Positions 15,082 through 26,416 of a DNA stretch of 64,000 bases are shown here, piece after piece. The notes beneath the pieces were generated by a model. That model ran no database searches and was not told the origin of the DNA. It was given only the letters and a program-made list of their open reading frames with translations. Each line of letters opens with the position of its first letter. Position 1 is the stretch's first letter. The position numbers were made by a program, and so were the translations under genes. This stretch comes from Roseiarcus sp963765375 (GTDB taxonomy: Bacteria; Pseudomonadota; Alphaproteobacteria; Rhizobiales; Beijerinckiaceae): positions 248,001-312,000 of the forward strand of contig CAVXVZ010000007.1 of NCBI GenBank assembly GCA_963765375.1. Direction: 5' to 3'.

Positions 15082-16999
15082 TCAATCCGAGTTGCAGTCG
15101 ATCTCGAGGCCATCGCAGCCGGGTTGCCGGTCGAAGCCCAGTTCGGCGAAGCGGTTGAATGTCTCCTTGATCGCCGGGCCGCCGTTGATGTGATTCATGT
15201 TGTGGTAGACGACGAAGTAATGCTGTTGTTGCGGCTGGCCCGGCGCCGGCTTGAGCGGCAGTGGCAGGACGAGGCAAATCTTGCTGAAAAACCCAGTGGG
15301 CGACGGGCTCAAGCAGGGGTCGCCGGTGTCCATCTGGGTGAATGCGATTGGGCAGGATACGGTCGCGGGCGGGTTGTTCGCGTCGGGGAACGGGGCGCCG
15401 ACGGCGCCGGCGACGCAAGGCTCGCTCGTCGGGGCCATGACGGCGCCGCCGGGGCCGACAAAAATGCTGGTCGCCCCGATGTCGGCGGCGATCTCGGCGG
15501 GTTCGTCGAGAAACACCGGATTGAGCGCGACTTGTCCATTGGCGCTGGTTTTATCGACGTCGCCGTGAAAGATGAGAATCGGCATCGTCTTGAACTTCTG
15601 AATGCTCAAGTCGCCGCGCGATGCGAAATAATGGGCGGAGCGCCAATTATAGCCCATCACCCCGTTCGCGTCCGGATAGTAGAAGCCGCCGCTGAAATTG
15701 GCCGCGCTGGGCTTGCCCGCGCCCGACCCCGCCGCGGCCGTCTGCTCCAACGTCAGTCCAGGCGCGGCCACGCCGTTGTTCCATAGGTTCATGTAGGCCA
15801 GCCGGAAGTCCGTGAAGCCTTCGATGACCGAGAAGGCCGCCACGGGCGATCCCTGTTCGACCGCGCGGTAGGTGATGCAGCCGCCATGGGAATAGCCGTA
15901 CATGAGGAGCTTGCCGTTCGAGGCGATCTTCACCTTCTCGGCTGTGTTGCCGAGTTCGATGGAGCTCGCGTGATTGGCCAGAAGATCGGCGAGCGCCATC
16001 GCGTCCGTCACCTCGCCCATGCAGAGTTCGCGAACGCCGTCGGAGGTCCAGGTGGACGAACCAGGAATCTCGGGGCTCGCCGAGGTGATGTGCACCTGCT
16101 CGCCGCGATACGACGACGTCGCGAATATCCAGCCTCGCTTGGCCCAGTCCAGACATTGTCCAAGGCTGTCGGGGAAGATCAGGACGCCGCCGGGCGCAAG
16201 CGGAGTTGCGACGAAGGGCTGGCTGGTCCAACCCGCCGCGGTTACAACTCCGGTGAGGCCGCCGCCATTGCCGAGGTCCGTCCCGCCGAGATCGACGTCG
16301 CCCCTGTCGGTCCCTCCGTGGTTATAGACGACCACCGGATACGGGCCGCCGTCCGTCGGCGAGCAAATGAGGCCGTAGATCTTCTTGCCGCCTTCCACCG
16401 TGTAGTAGCCGACGCTCCAGGCGACGGGAGAATAGTAGGGCGAGTGGGAGTTTGAGATCATGCCCTGCACGGTCACCCACGACGTCTCGGGGCCGCTGCC
16501 GACCCCGTCCTGATCGAACAGCACGGTCGACGTCCCGTCGGAATATTCAGGCGTGGAGGCGACAAGGTCCTTGCCGGACGCCAGCCAGGAGTCGCGCGCG
16601 GCCTGGCTGAACGTGTAGAGGTTCTGGCCGCCGGCCGAGGCGAATATCTCGAGATGGCCTTGGGCCGTCTTGAGATCGGGGACGATCTCTTGCGGCGACC
16701 ACAGGTTGGCCGCGAGGACCCCGGCGTCGAATGACCAATGGTAGAGCTTGTAGCTCGTGCCCGAGGGCGCCGTGTAGGGCGTGGCGGAAGCCGAAGACGT
16801 GGCCGTCCCCAGGGCGACGAGGCTGCCGCTGTTCTGGTCGACCGCCTGGATCGCGATGTCCTGACCGGGAGAACCCACAGAATCCGGACAGGGTTGTGGG
16901 GTTGGAAAACTCCTGGCTGGTTCTGCTCGGAGGGTCGATCACGCAGGCCGCAAGGGGCGAGCAGGCGACGAGGACTAAGGCGAGGCGAATATTGGACAT
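15082..16999 (-). CDS. Secreted lipoprotein esterase / alpha-beta hydrolase (frame broken by one inserted base)
   Basis: The start at ATG 16999 encodes a lipoprotein signal MSNIRLALVLVACSPLAAC (lipobox LAAC), then IDPPSRTSQEFSNPTTLS. At CCGG (16884-16887) an extra base shifts the frame; after it DSVGSPGQDIAIQAVDQNSG continues for about 597 residues. The main domain has IYGLICSPTDGGPYPVVVYNHGGTDRGD (oxyanion region), the nucleophile elbow GYSHGGCITYRA, FHGDVDKT (acid) and YHNMNHINGGP (His). It resembles large secreted prolyl-oligopeptidase-like or acyl hydrolases. Corrected length is about 638 residues. Substrate unknown. Read as written, signal and catalytic parts are separated. Confidence 0.8.
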
Positions 17000-17428
17000 C
17001 GCGATTCCCTTTCCCGCGGGAGACTTTGGCGCGATTTCGAACTTTTTCGTTTTCAATCTCTACGGTCAGACAAATCGCCAAGCGGTTTTCGACGCTGAAG
17101 CCCGGCGCTTTTCTCTCGCTTCGGTCGATCGGGTTCTGAGCGGCCGCCGTTCCAATCCTATTTTGCCGCAATAAGCATTGACTTCGGCAAATGGGTTTGC
17201 CCGCCAGTTCTGGGCCGAAGCGTAGCAAACTCTGACCGGCGTTTGCAATTGCGCTCGATCCGAACTCTTCCCTTCCGCCGCCGTTTCGTGTATTGCGCCG
17301 CACAAATCGATGGTCGAGCGGCGAGTCATTGAAGCCGCGCCGTCGACATCCCGTCATATTCTGTTCCGAGAGAACGGGCGCGCCGGACCCTCGCTCTCGA
17401 TTCGCCCGCCGAAAGCCGCCTGTTGTCC
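17000..17428. other. Divergent intergenic region between the esterase and typA
   Basis: About 430 bp holding the promoters of two divergent genes. A run GGGAAAGGGA lies just before the esterase start on the minus strand and is its probable ribosome-binding site. No convincing coding frame or structured RNA was seen. Confidence 0.5.
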
Positions 17429-19255
<1,827 letters not shown>

Positions 19256-19287
19256 GCAGCGCCGCAGGGCTCCCTGCGTTCCCCTGG

Positions 19288-19341
19288 ATTGCTTCCCCCC
19301 GGGCTTGACCCGGGGTCGCAATGACGCGGCGTTCGCCGCGT
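19288..19341. repeat. Palindromic repeat and hairpin after typA
   Basis: ATTGC and GCAAT enclose CCCCGGG and CCCGGGG (19288-19322), followed directly by hairpin ACGCGGC-GTTC-GCCGCGT (19324-19341). The first is like the extragenic palindromes common in Rhizobiales; together they could act as a factor-assisted transcription end for typA. Confidence 0.6.
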
Positions 19342-19433
19342 GACCGCCGTCACACCGGTTGCGATGGAGCCGTGCTAGCGAACGCGATGCGCCGGGCGGC
19401 GCGGATGACGGTCGGGAGAAGGGCGGACAGCGA

Positions 19434-19967
19434 ATGCCGATCACGAAAATCATGCTCATCCGCCACGCCGAAAAGCCCAATGGCGACCCCGGCCTCATGC
19501 CGGACGGGACGCAGAACCCCAAGGCGCTGACCGCGCTTGGCTGGAAGCGCGCCAACGCGCTCGTCGGACTGTTCGCTCCCGCGAACGGAGCCGCCCCGCG
19601 GCCGCCCCTTGCGAGGCCCGCGAGCCTCTTCGCGTCGGGATCGGAAAGCCTGCGGCCGAAGCAGACGATCACGCCTCTCGCAGCGGCGCTCACACTCCCG
19701 ATCACGATTTTTCTGAAGGGTCAGGAGGCCGAACTCGTCGCGGCGGTCAAGGGCGCTGCGAGCCCAGCGCTCATCTCCTGGCAGCATGAGGCGATCCCTG
19801 AGATCGCAACGCTGATCCGGGGCCGGGCGGACGGCGTTCCGCCCGTATGGCCCGGCCATCGCTTCGACCTCGTCTGGGTGTTCGATCTCAATTCCGATGG
19901 GACGTGGAGCTTCGCGCAGGCGCCTGAGCTCCTGCTGCCGGGCGACTCCGCAAAGCCGATCGAGTGA
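19434..19967 (+). CDS. Histidine phosphatase family protein
   Basis: A 177-residue protein starting MPITKIMLIRHAEKPNGDPG, where RHAE is the phosphohistidine motif of the histidine phosphatase (phosphoglycerate-mutase-like) superfamily. ASGSESLRPKQTITPLAAAL and ISWQHEAIPEIATLIRG supply the usual second Arg and His regions. It probably acts in the cytosol on an unknown phosphorylated substrate. The start is chosen at the ATG immediately before the conserved beta strand; longer in-frame starts add only low-complexity residues. Confidence 0.78.
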   Translation: MPITKIMLIRHAEKPNGDPGLMPDGTQNPKALTALGWKRANALVGLFAPANGAAPRPPLARPASLFASGSESLRPKQTITPLAAALTLPITIFLKGQEAELVAAVKGAASPALISWQHEAIPEIATLIRGRADGVPPVWPGHRFDLVWVFDLNSDGTWSFAQAPELLLPGDSAKPIE

Positions 19968-20389
19968 GGCGGTCAGGCCGCGACTCCCGTCGCGCGCCCC
20001 CTCCCGCGTCGCCGGCGGCGAACACGCGTTAACGCGCAAGATCAGCTCGGCTCACGCTGGCGCTGTCGCCGTGGCACATAGCGTCTTCGTTTATTGTTTT
20101 ACTAGATCTGTCTGAAGTTCCATGATTCATTTACCATAATCAGTCGTCAAAAGCCGATTACCTGTTGATTATTCGTTGTATTTGAATTGGCTCCTTGTGT
20201 TTAAGGCGACTTTAAGGAAAGATGAGCAATACGGGATTTTCATGTCTGGCCGTCGACAAGTCCGCTATGAACGACGAGTTGCGTTAATGAATCATCCGTT
20301 CACTGTACAATGTCCCTCCTGCCTTAGATGGATTCCGCCGCCCGGTTTGTGACAGGCTGAGACAATCCAGCCGTCGGGGGATCGGGCGC
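19968..20389. other. AT-rich intergenic region
   Basis: About 420 bp, unusually AT-rich from 20090 to 20330 compared with its surroundings. I see no gene. Segments such as TTATTGTTTTACTAGATC and ATTTACCATAATC could hold promoters for the downstream MBL gene, but no clear -35/-10 pair can be named. Confidence 0.45.
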
Positions 20390-21295
20390 TTGCGAATTCA
20401 TCATCTCAACTGTGGGTCGCTCTGTCCGCCGGGCGGGAGATTGCTTGGCGGCGCCGGCGGGCTGCTGTCGCCGGCGTCGATGTGCTGCCACTGTCTGCTG
20501 ATCGAGGGCGATGACCGGATGATCCTCGTCGACACCGGGCTCGGCGTCGACGACGTGAACGAGCCGCGGCGTCTCGGGCGCCTGTTCAACGTCATGATGC
20601 GGCCGCGGCTCGAGGTCGCCGAGACGGCGCTGAGGCAGGTCGTGGATCTGGGCTACCGCCCGAGCGACGTGCGCCACATCGTGCCGACCCATCTCGACCT
20701 CGACCATGCGGGAGGCATCAGCGATTTCCCGGCCGCGGCCGTCCACGTGCACCCCGACGAGCTTCGCGCCGCCTCGAGCCGGTCGAGCCTGCGTGAGCGC
20801 AGCCGTTATCGCGCCGAGCAGCTTTCCGCGGTCAAGAAGTGGGCGGTGGTCAAGGAGGAGGGAGAGGACTGGTTCGGCTTTTCGGCGGTGCGCGCGATTC
20901 CGGGAACAAGGGACGAGGTTCTCCTGGTCCCGCTGCCGGGCGACACGCGCGGCCATTGCGGCGTCGCGGTGCGGAGGTCGGAGGATTGGCTCCTCCATTG
21001 CGGCGACGCCTACTTCCACCATTCCGAGGTCGAGCCGGCAGGCGGCGCGGCGCCGGCGGGCTTGCGGGCGTTCGAGAGTTTCGTCAGCGCCGACAGCGCG
21101 GCGCGGCGCGCGAATCTGGTCCGGCTGCGCGAACTCGCGCGGCTGACGATCGGCTACGTCAAGCTGTTCTGCTCCCACGACCCGGTCGAGTTTGCGGCCC
21201 TGAAGGGCGAAGAACCTCAAGCCGAGCCCGTCTCGCCGCCGGTCAGCGCGCCGCGGCGATTCTGGCAAGCCGAGCCGATCGCGTTGCGGCGATAG
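20390..21295 (+). CDS. MBL-fold metallo-hydrolase
   Basis: A 301-residue enzyme of the metallo-beta-lactamase superfamily. The metal site is THLDLDHAGG (HxHxDH variant with Leu-Asp) near residue 105, with LPGDTRGHCGV supplying the next His, LHCGDAYFH the bridging Asp, and LFCSHDPVEF the last His. Of the MBL groups it is most like the lactonase/quorum-quenching or sulfatase-like subgroup, but the substrate is uncertain. The start is TTG 20390, giving MRIHHLNCGSLCPPG, typical of the N-terminal strand. Confidence 0.88.
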   Translation: MRIHHLNCGSLCPPGGRLLGGAGGLLSPASMCCHCLLIEGDDRMILVDTGLGVDDVNEPRRLGRLFNVMMRPRLEVAETALRQVVDLGYRPSDVRHIVPTHLDLDHAGGISDFPAAAVHVHPDELRAASSRSSLRERSRYRAEQLSAVKKWAVVKEEGEDWFGFSAVRAIPGTRDEVLLVPLPGDTRGHCGVAVRRSEDWLLHCGDAYFHHSEVEPAGGAAPAGLRAFESFVSADSAARRANLVRLRELARLTIGYVKLFCSHDPVEFAALKGEEPQAEPVSPPVSAPRRFWQAEPIALRR

Positions 21296-21411
21296 CAGGT
21301 CGCCAAGACGGCGCGCGCGACGTCTTGCCCTCAGCGGCGCGCAACCGCGACCCGATGGTGCTTGCGCCCAGGGCGGCCGGACCGACGGACCGTGCGGAAT
21401 CGTCCGCTGCG

Positions 21412-22179
21412 TCAGCCGGCGAAACGGGCGCCGAGGCCCCCGTCCACGCGCCAGTTGGCGCCGGTGACGAACGAGGCTTCGTCCGACAGCAGAAAGATGG
21501 CGCAATTGGCGATCTCGGCCGGACCGCCCAGGCGATTCATTGGATGAGCCGCCAGCACCTTCTCCCGCAGGCTTGCATCGTTGCGGGCGAAGAACTCGGC
21601 GACCAGCGCCGTCTCGACATAGCCCGGCGACAGCGCGTTGACGCGAATCTGCCATGGGCCGACCTCGAGCGCGAGCGAGCGGGTGAGCCCGACGAGGCCC
21701 GATTTCGCCGCCGCATACGGGAACATTCCGGGATAGGTCATGTCGGCATGCAGCGAGGCGATGTTGACGATCGCGCCTTTTTTGGCCGCCTTCATCGCCG
21801 GCAGGACGGCGCGGGCCGCGAGCCAGGCCGATTTGAGATCGACGGCGAACACATCCTCCCACTCCTGTTCGGTCATCGTCACCGGATCGGCGTAGACGTT
21901 GCGTCCGGCGTTGTTGACGAGACCGTTGACCGGCCCGAACATTTTGCCGGCTGTTTCGAGGGCGCGGGCGATGTCGGACGCGAGCCTCACGTCGGCGGCG
22001 GCGAAAAAAGCGCGCTTTCCCGCGCCGAGCGCGACGATGAGCTCGCGCCCCGTGGCTTCGTCCAGATCGATGATCGAAACGTGCGCGCCTTCGGCGAGCG
22101 CCTTGGCGGCGATCGCCGCGCCGATGCCGCGCGCGCCCCCGGTCACCAGGACATGCTGTCCCTCGATCCGTCCGGCCAT
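21412..22179 (-). CDS. SDR family NAD(P)-dependent oxidoreductase
   Basis: A 255-residue classical short-chain dehydrogenase: TGGARGIG cofactor loop, Asp at the end of strand 2 (IIDLDEA, favouring NAD), NNAGRN, and the Ser-Tyr-Lys active site (NIASLHADM; YAAAKSG). It ends GGLGARFAG. It lies 8 bp after the dehydratase stop and within the sugar cluster, so an aldose or sugar-alcohol dehydrogenase role is plausible. In the sequence as given it is artificially joined to the upstream dehydratase by a frameshift. The ATG at 22179, MAGRIEGQHVLVTGG, is the natural start. Confidence 0.9.
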   Translation of the reverse strand: MAGRIEGQHVLVTGGARGIGAAIAAKALAEGAHVSIIDLDEATGRELIVALGAGKRAFFAAADVRLASDIARALETAGKMFGPVNGLVNNAGRNVYADPVTMTEQEWEDVFAVDLKSAWLAARAVLPAMKAAKKGAIVNIASLHADMTYPGMFPYAAAKSGLVGLTRSLALEVGPWQIRVNALSPGYVETALVAEFFARNDASLREKVLAAHPMNRLGGPAEIANCAIFLLSDEASFVTGANWRVDGGLGARFAG

Positions 22180-22187
22180 CGGCGCTC

Positions 22188-23352
22188 TCACCAATCGGCG
22201 ACCGCGCCGTCGTGGTGGCGCCATTGGATCGGCGGCGCCTCCTGAAACGGATGTTTCGCGGCCGCCTCGAAATCGATCTCGACGCCGACGCCCGGAGCGA
22301 AGCTCGGCTCGACGTAGCCGCCGCGGATCGGCGTCACGCCGGTGACGATCGAGTTCGCGCCACGGCACGTCGGCGCGCATCACTTCCTGAATGAGGAAGT
22401 TCGGCAGCGCGAAGCCGAGGTGGATATTGACCATGGTTGCGATCGGCCCCAGCGGATTATGGGGCGCCATGCTGACGCCGAACGTATCGCAGAGCGCGGC
22501 GATGCGCCGGACCTCGGTCAGGCCGCCGGCATGGCAGACGTCCGGCTGGGCGACGGCGATCGCCTGCGACATGAGGAGTGGCAGGAACTCGCGCCGATGG
22601 GTGAGCCGTTCGCCCGAGGCGATCGGGATCGGAGTCGAGCGGGCGACGCGCGCAATGCCTTGGGAATCCTCGGGCTGGCAGGGCTCTTCGAGAAAGAACG
22701 GGCGAAAGGGCTCCAGCGCCTTTGCGTATTGAATCGCCATCGCCGCGCTCGTGCGCCCATGCAGATCGACCATGATGTCCATGTCGTCGCCGGCGCCGGC
22801 GCGCGCCGCCGCCATCAGCCGCTCGGCGCTTTTGAGCGCCGCGAGGCCGTCGAGCGGCGCGCTCTTGCCGACGGCGAGGATCTTGACCGCCGAAAACCCG
22901 TCGTCGCGCGAGCGCGCAGCTTTCTCGGCGAACCGTTCCGCTTTCGGATCGTCATAGACCGACGCCGAATCGCCGCCGCCGAGATGGTCATACATGCGCA
23001 GGCGGTCGCGCGACAGCCCGCCGAGCAACTGCCACAAGGGAACGCCGAGGTCCTTCGCCTTCAAATCGTGCAGCGCCTGGTCGATGCCCGACAGCGCCGA
23101 CATGGTGACCACCCCGCCCTTGAAGAACGGATAGCGGTACATCGCCTGCCAGAGATGCTCGATCCGGCGCGGATCTTCGCCGACGACCAGGGGCGCCAGG
23201 TCCTCGATCGCGCCGACGACGGCGCGGGTCTGGAATTCGAGCGTCGCCTCGCCGAGCCCGACGAGCCCCGCAACGTCGGTTTCGACGCGAACGAAAATCC
23301 AGTTGCGCAGCTTCGCGTTGACGACGACGGTCTTGACTGCGGTGATCTTCAT
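22188..23352 (-). CDS. Galactonate dehydratase-like enolase-superfamily enzyme (frame broken near C-terminus)
   Basis: Mandelate racemase/enolase superfamily sugar-acid dehydratase, about 387 residues when corrected. Metal ligands are visible: Asp in MVDLHGRTS, Glu in FFLEEPCQPED, Glu in IASGERLTHR; the catalytic His lies in MAPHNPLGP. The pattern resembles DgoD (D-galactonate dehydratase), giving a 2-keto-3-deoxy product. An extra base at 22356-22360 shifts the frame after DVPWR; removing it restores NSIVTGVTPIRGGYVEPSF to a stop TGA at 22188. ATG 23352 (MKITAVKT) is preferred over a GTG three codons earlier. The exact substrate is inferred, not shown. Confidence 0.88.
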
Positions 23353-23371
23353 CTTCGTCACTCGCCTTCGG

Positions 23372-24397
23372 TCACCGTCCGGTCAGCGATTGGCGGCGGA
23401 TGCGCCGTTCGATGAGCGTCTGCAGGACGACCGAGATCACGATGACGAGCCCAAAAGCGAGCTGGGTGTAGAAGGCGTTGATGCCGGCCGAGACGATGCC
23501 GGCGTTGATCGCGCCGATGATGTAGGAGGCGACGAAAGTGCCGACGACCGAGCCCGTGCCTCCGAACACCGAAGTCCCGCCGAGGAAGACCGAGGCGATG
23601 GTATTGAGCAGAAAGCCGTCGCCGGTGGTCGGCCAGAAATAATAGCCGTAGATCGAGGTCATGAGCCCAGAGAAGACGGCGGTGACGCCGACGAGCACGA
23701 AGGCGCGCGCCTTCACCGACACGGCGTTGACGCCCATGAGCCGGGCGCTGGTCGGATTGTCGCCGACCAGGAACACATGGGCGCCGAAGCGGGTGCGGTT
23801 GAGGAGGATCCAGAAGACGATGAGAATCGCGATCATCCACAAGGTCTGAACCGGGACGCCGAACACGGAGGCGCGCAAGAGCGCATGCATCTGCGGATAT
23901 TTGTCGGCGGTCAGCGGCACGCCGGTCCCATTCATCAGCACGAGCTCGAGGCCGCGATAGAGGAACGAGGTGCCGATGGTGATGACGAGCGAGGGAATAT
24001 TGAGCTTGGCGACCAGGAGGCCGTTCAATAATCCGCACGCCGCGCCGGTCGCGAGCGCGCAAACGAGGCCGATCCACCACGGCGCCCCGCCATAGGCGGT
24101 GGTCAGACAGAACGCCGCCGTGCCGAGCGCCATGATCGAGGGGAACGAGAGATCGATCTCGCCGGTGATGACGACGAAGGTCAGCGCGAGCGCAATGATG
24201 CCGAATTGCGGCGTTGTCTGCGCGAAGGCGCGGTAGATGTCGAGGTTGGTGAACACGGCCGGCGCCGCGACGACGAAGGCGAGCCACATCGCCAGCCCGA
24301 CGCCGATGATGCCGAGCTGGCTGCCGTGCCGGCGCAAGGCCGAGGGCGGCGCAATGCGGTTGTCGACAGGACGGTTCGGAATCGCGCCGGTCGCCAT
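23372..24397 (-). CDS. Sugar ABC transporter permease (RbsC/AraH-like)
   Basis: A 341-residue inner-membrane permease with about nine hydrophobic segments and the family signature ITGEIDLSFPSIMALGTAAF, followed later by GDNPTSARLMGVN and FLGGTSVFGGTGSVVGTFVAS. It belongs to the ribose/xylose/arabinose-type (BPD_transp_2) family. The ATG at 24397 follows the corrected ATPase stop by 5 bp. As given, one inserted base makes it appear fused to the ATPase as a 641-residue protein, which I regard as artefact. It works with the ATPase and the periplasmic protein at 25254. Confidence 0.92.
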   Translation of the reverse strand: MATGAIPNRPVDNRIAPPSALRRHGSQLGIIGVGLAMWLAFVVAAPAVFTNLDIYRAFAQTTPQFGIIALALTFVVITGEIDLSFPSIMALGTAAFCLTTAYGGAPWWIGLVCALATGAACGLLNGLLVAKLNIPSLVITIGTSFLYRGLELVLMNGTGVPLTADKYPQMHALLRASVFGVPVQTLWMIAILIVFWILLNRTRFGAHVFLVGDNPTSARLMGVNAVSVKARAFVLVGVTAVFSGLMTSIYGYYFWPTTGDGFLLNTIASVFLGGTSVFGGTGSVVGTFVASYIIGAINAGIVSAGINAFYTQLAFGLVIVISVVLQTLIERRIRRQSLTGR

Positions 24398-24402
24398 CAG
24401 CG

Positions 24403-25189
24403 TCAGTCCATCGAACCGGAGCGCGCGAACTCGATAAAGGCGGTCGATCAATTCGTCCATCGTGATCTCGCTCTTGGCATAGACGCCCGCCACCTTGCCG
24501 CGATCGAGCACATAGAGCCGGTCGACGACCGGGTAAACATGAAAAATGTTGTGATCGATGAAGATCGCCGATTTGCCCGCCTTCTTGATGCCGCTCACGA
24601 AATCGAGCGTCTTCCTGGTTTCGCTCAGCGAGAGCCCCATGGTCGGCTCGTCGAGGATGACCAGCTCGGCGTCGAAATAGAGCGCCCGGGTGATCGCCAC
24701 GCCCTGCTTTTCGCCGCCCGACATGGTTGTGACGATGTTGTCGGGATGCACCGCGGCCGAAGTGAACCCCATATGCTCGCTCATCAGCCGGGCCAATTCC
24801 GAGCGCATCCGCTTGACGTCGATGAGACCCCAGCGGGTGCGCGGCTCGCGCCCCATGAACATGTTGCGCCAGATCGGCTGCTTCTCGCTCAGCGCCCGCT
24901 CCTGATAGACGGTCTCGATGCCGAGACTGCGCGCCCTGGCGACCGACCAATCGTCGATTCGCTGTCCCTGGAAATAGATCTCTCCCCCGGAATCCGGCCG
25001 ATAAAATCCCATCACGATCTTCACCAGCGTCGACTTGCCGGCGCCGTTATCGCCGAGCAGGCCGACGATCTCGCCGTGATTGACGACGAAATTCACTCCC
25101 GTGAGCGACCGCACTTCGCCGAATGTCTTCGAGACGTTGCGAAGCTCGATGACCGGCGGGTCAGCGGCCCCGGCGGACTGGGTCGTCAC
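24403..25189 (-). CDS. Sugar ABC transporter ATP-binding protein (frame broken near its end)
   Basis: ABC ATPase of the single-domain RbsA/FrcA kind: Walker A GDNGAGKSTLVK, signature TMSGGEKQGVAITRAL, Walker B AELVILDEPTMGLS, switch His in FIDHNIFHV. An extra base in 24439-24443 shifts the frame after MDELID; corrected, it ends AFIEFARSGSMD with TGA at 24403, giving 261 residues. GTG 25189 (VTTQSAGAADPPVIELRNVS) is chosen because longer starts overlap the binding-protein gene. It energises the adjoining permease. Confidence 0.87.
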
Positions 25190-25253
25190 GGGCGGTCCAT
25201 TTCTCTCAAGGGGTCGAGGCGCGACCGGTCCCGCGCCTCGAGGAACGCATCGG

Positions 25254-26267
25254 TCAGCGGATTTCCTTGGCCGCGAGCGGGGCGACGGCGTCGACATTGG
25301 AGGAGTTGACGAACGCGCCGGCGGTGTTCACGTCGAGACCCGAGAAGCCGTACTTCTTGGTCAGGCAGATGTTGAGGATCGGGAGATAGCCCTGCAAGTA
25401 GGGCTGCTGATCGATGACCAGATTCTGGTACCCCTCCTTGACCGCCTGGGCCGTGTTCGGCGACATGTCGAAGCCGGCGAAGAACACCTGCCCCGGCTTG
25501 AGCGACGCGGCGCGCGCGTAGACCCCGACATTCGACGTCAGGCCGCCGTGGTCGGTGACGACGATCTTGATTCCCGGATTGGCGCCCATCACCCCGACGA
25601 AGGTCGCGGTGCCGGCGTTTGGATCGGCGTTGGTCGCTGCATCGATCTCCTGGTAGATCACCTTCGCCCCGGCCTTGGTGAAGGCGTCGATCACGCCGAT
25701 GGTGCGCTGGCCGCGGTCGCCGCCCTGGCCCTTCAGTCCCCAGACGAAGACGCTGTCGCCGGCCTTGAGACCCGCGCGCTTCGCGGCTTCGGCGCCGAGC
25801 GCGAAACCGGCGGAATAGTTAGGCGCGCCGACGTAGCCGAAGCCCTTGGCCGAATATTTCTTCTGGCTGTCGGGGAGCGACGTGTTGAGGGTGGTGAAAA
25901 TCGTTCCCTGCGCGAAGGCCTGATCGACCATCGGGGCCGTCGCCGCTTCGCCGCCGAAGCCGTAAGTCGCGATGCCGTCGACCTTGGTCGCCAACGCCTG
26001 CTGGATCTGGGTCAGCATCTTGTTGGGATCCCAGTCGGAGAAGTAATAGGTGACGCTCGGCCCAAGATCCATCTCGGCCTGCTTGAAGCCGTTGTAGACG
26101 TTGTTGGCGAACACGCCGCCCTGCGGCCCGCCCGGGAAAGCGGCGATCTTGACGCCCTGGCACCATTTCGGCGTCGGGTCGGCGGCGTAAGCGGACGTCG
26201 CCGCCAGGCAGGCGCTCAGGGCGACGCCGACGGCGAACCCAATATTCCTGGTACGGTCGTTCAACAT
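25254..26267 (-). CDS. Sugar ABC transporter substrate-binding protein
   Basis: A 337-residue periplasmic protein, Sec signal peptide about 1-29 (ACLAATSAYAAD), with a type-I peripheral binding fold (Peripla_BP_4-like): FAQGTIFTTLNTSLPDSQKK, YVGAPNYSAGFALGAEAAKRAG and VVTDHGGLTSNVGVYA. First gene of the transport part of the cluster; the ATPase and permease follow with short spacing. The ligand is probably a pentose, hexose or sugar derivative, judged from the catabolic neighbours. A candidate promoter lies at 26333-26362. Confidence 0.9.
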   Translation of the reverse strand: MLNDRTRNIGFAVGVALSACLAATSAYAADPTPKWCQGVKIAAFPGGPQGGVFANNVYNGFKQAEMDLGPSVTYYFSDWDPNKMLTQIQQALATKVDGIATYGFGGEAATAPMVDQAFAQGTIFTTLNTSLPDSQKKYSAKGFGYVGAPNYSAGFALGAEAAKRAGLKAGDSVFVWGLKGQGGDRGQRTIGVIDAFTKAGAKVIYQEIDAATNADPNAGTATFVGVMGANPGIKIVVTDHGGLTSNVGVYARAASLKPGQVFFAGFDMSPNTAQAVKEGYQNLVIDQQPYLQGYLPILNICLTKKYGFSGLDVNTAGAFVNSSNVDAVAPLAAKEIR

Positions 26268-26332
26268 TCAATCCTCCCACCTTGGTCCGTTTGCCTCGAA
26301 AGGGCCCGTGCGCGCTTTCTGGATGCGGAAAA

Positions 26333-26362
26333 GTAATACAATATGATGTTCTGTCCGAACAA
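26333..26362 (-). promoter_or_regulatory. Candidate promoter of the sugar transport operon
   Basis: On the minus strand TTGTTC and TATTAC are separated by 18 bp inside an AT-rich patch 66-95 bp before the binding-protein start. The patch also contains CATATTGTATTAC, which resembles half-sites of GntR-type regulators. This is weak pattern evidence only. Confidence 0.3.
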
Positions 26363-26416
26363 GCCGCATCCGCCGAAGGGCCTCGCGGCGTTCACGCAGC
26401 ACACGAAACCGATCGC

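Noticed and set aside
21412..23361. A dehydratase-SDR fusion enzyme
   Set aside because: The join is out-of-frame sequence (HRRDADPRRLRR) after one inserted base; the correct frame ends the dehydratase and starts the SDR separately.
23372..25297. A natural ATPase-permease fusion in the sugar ABC transporter
   Set aside because: Removing one base restores a normal ATPase C-terminus and stop 5 bp before a good permease ATG; fusion is an artefact.
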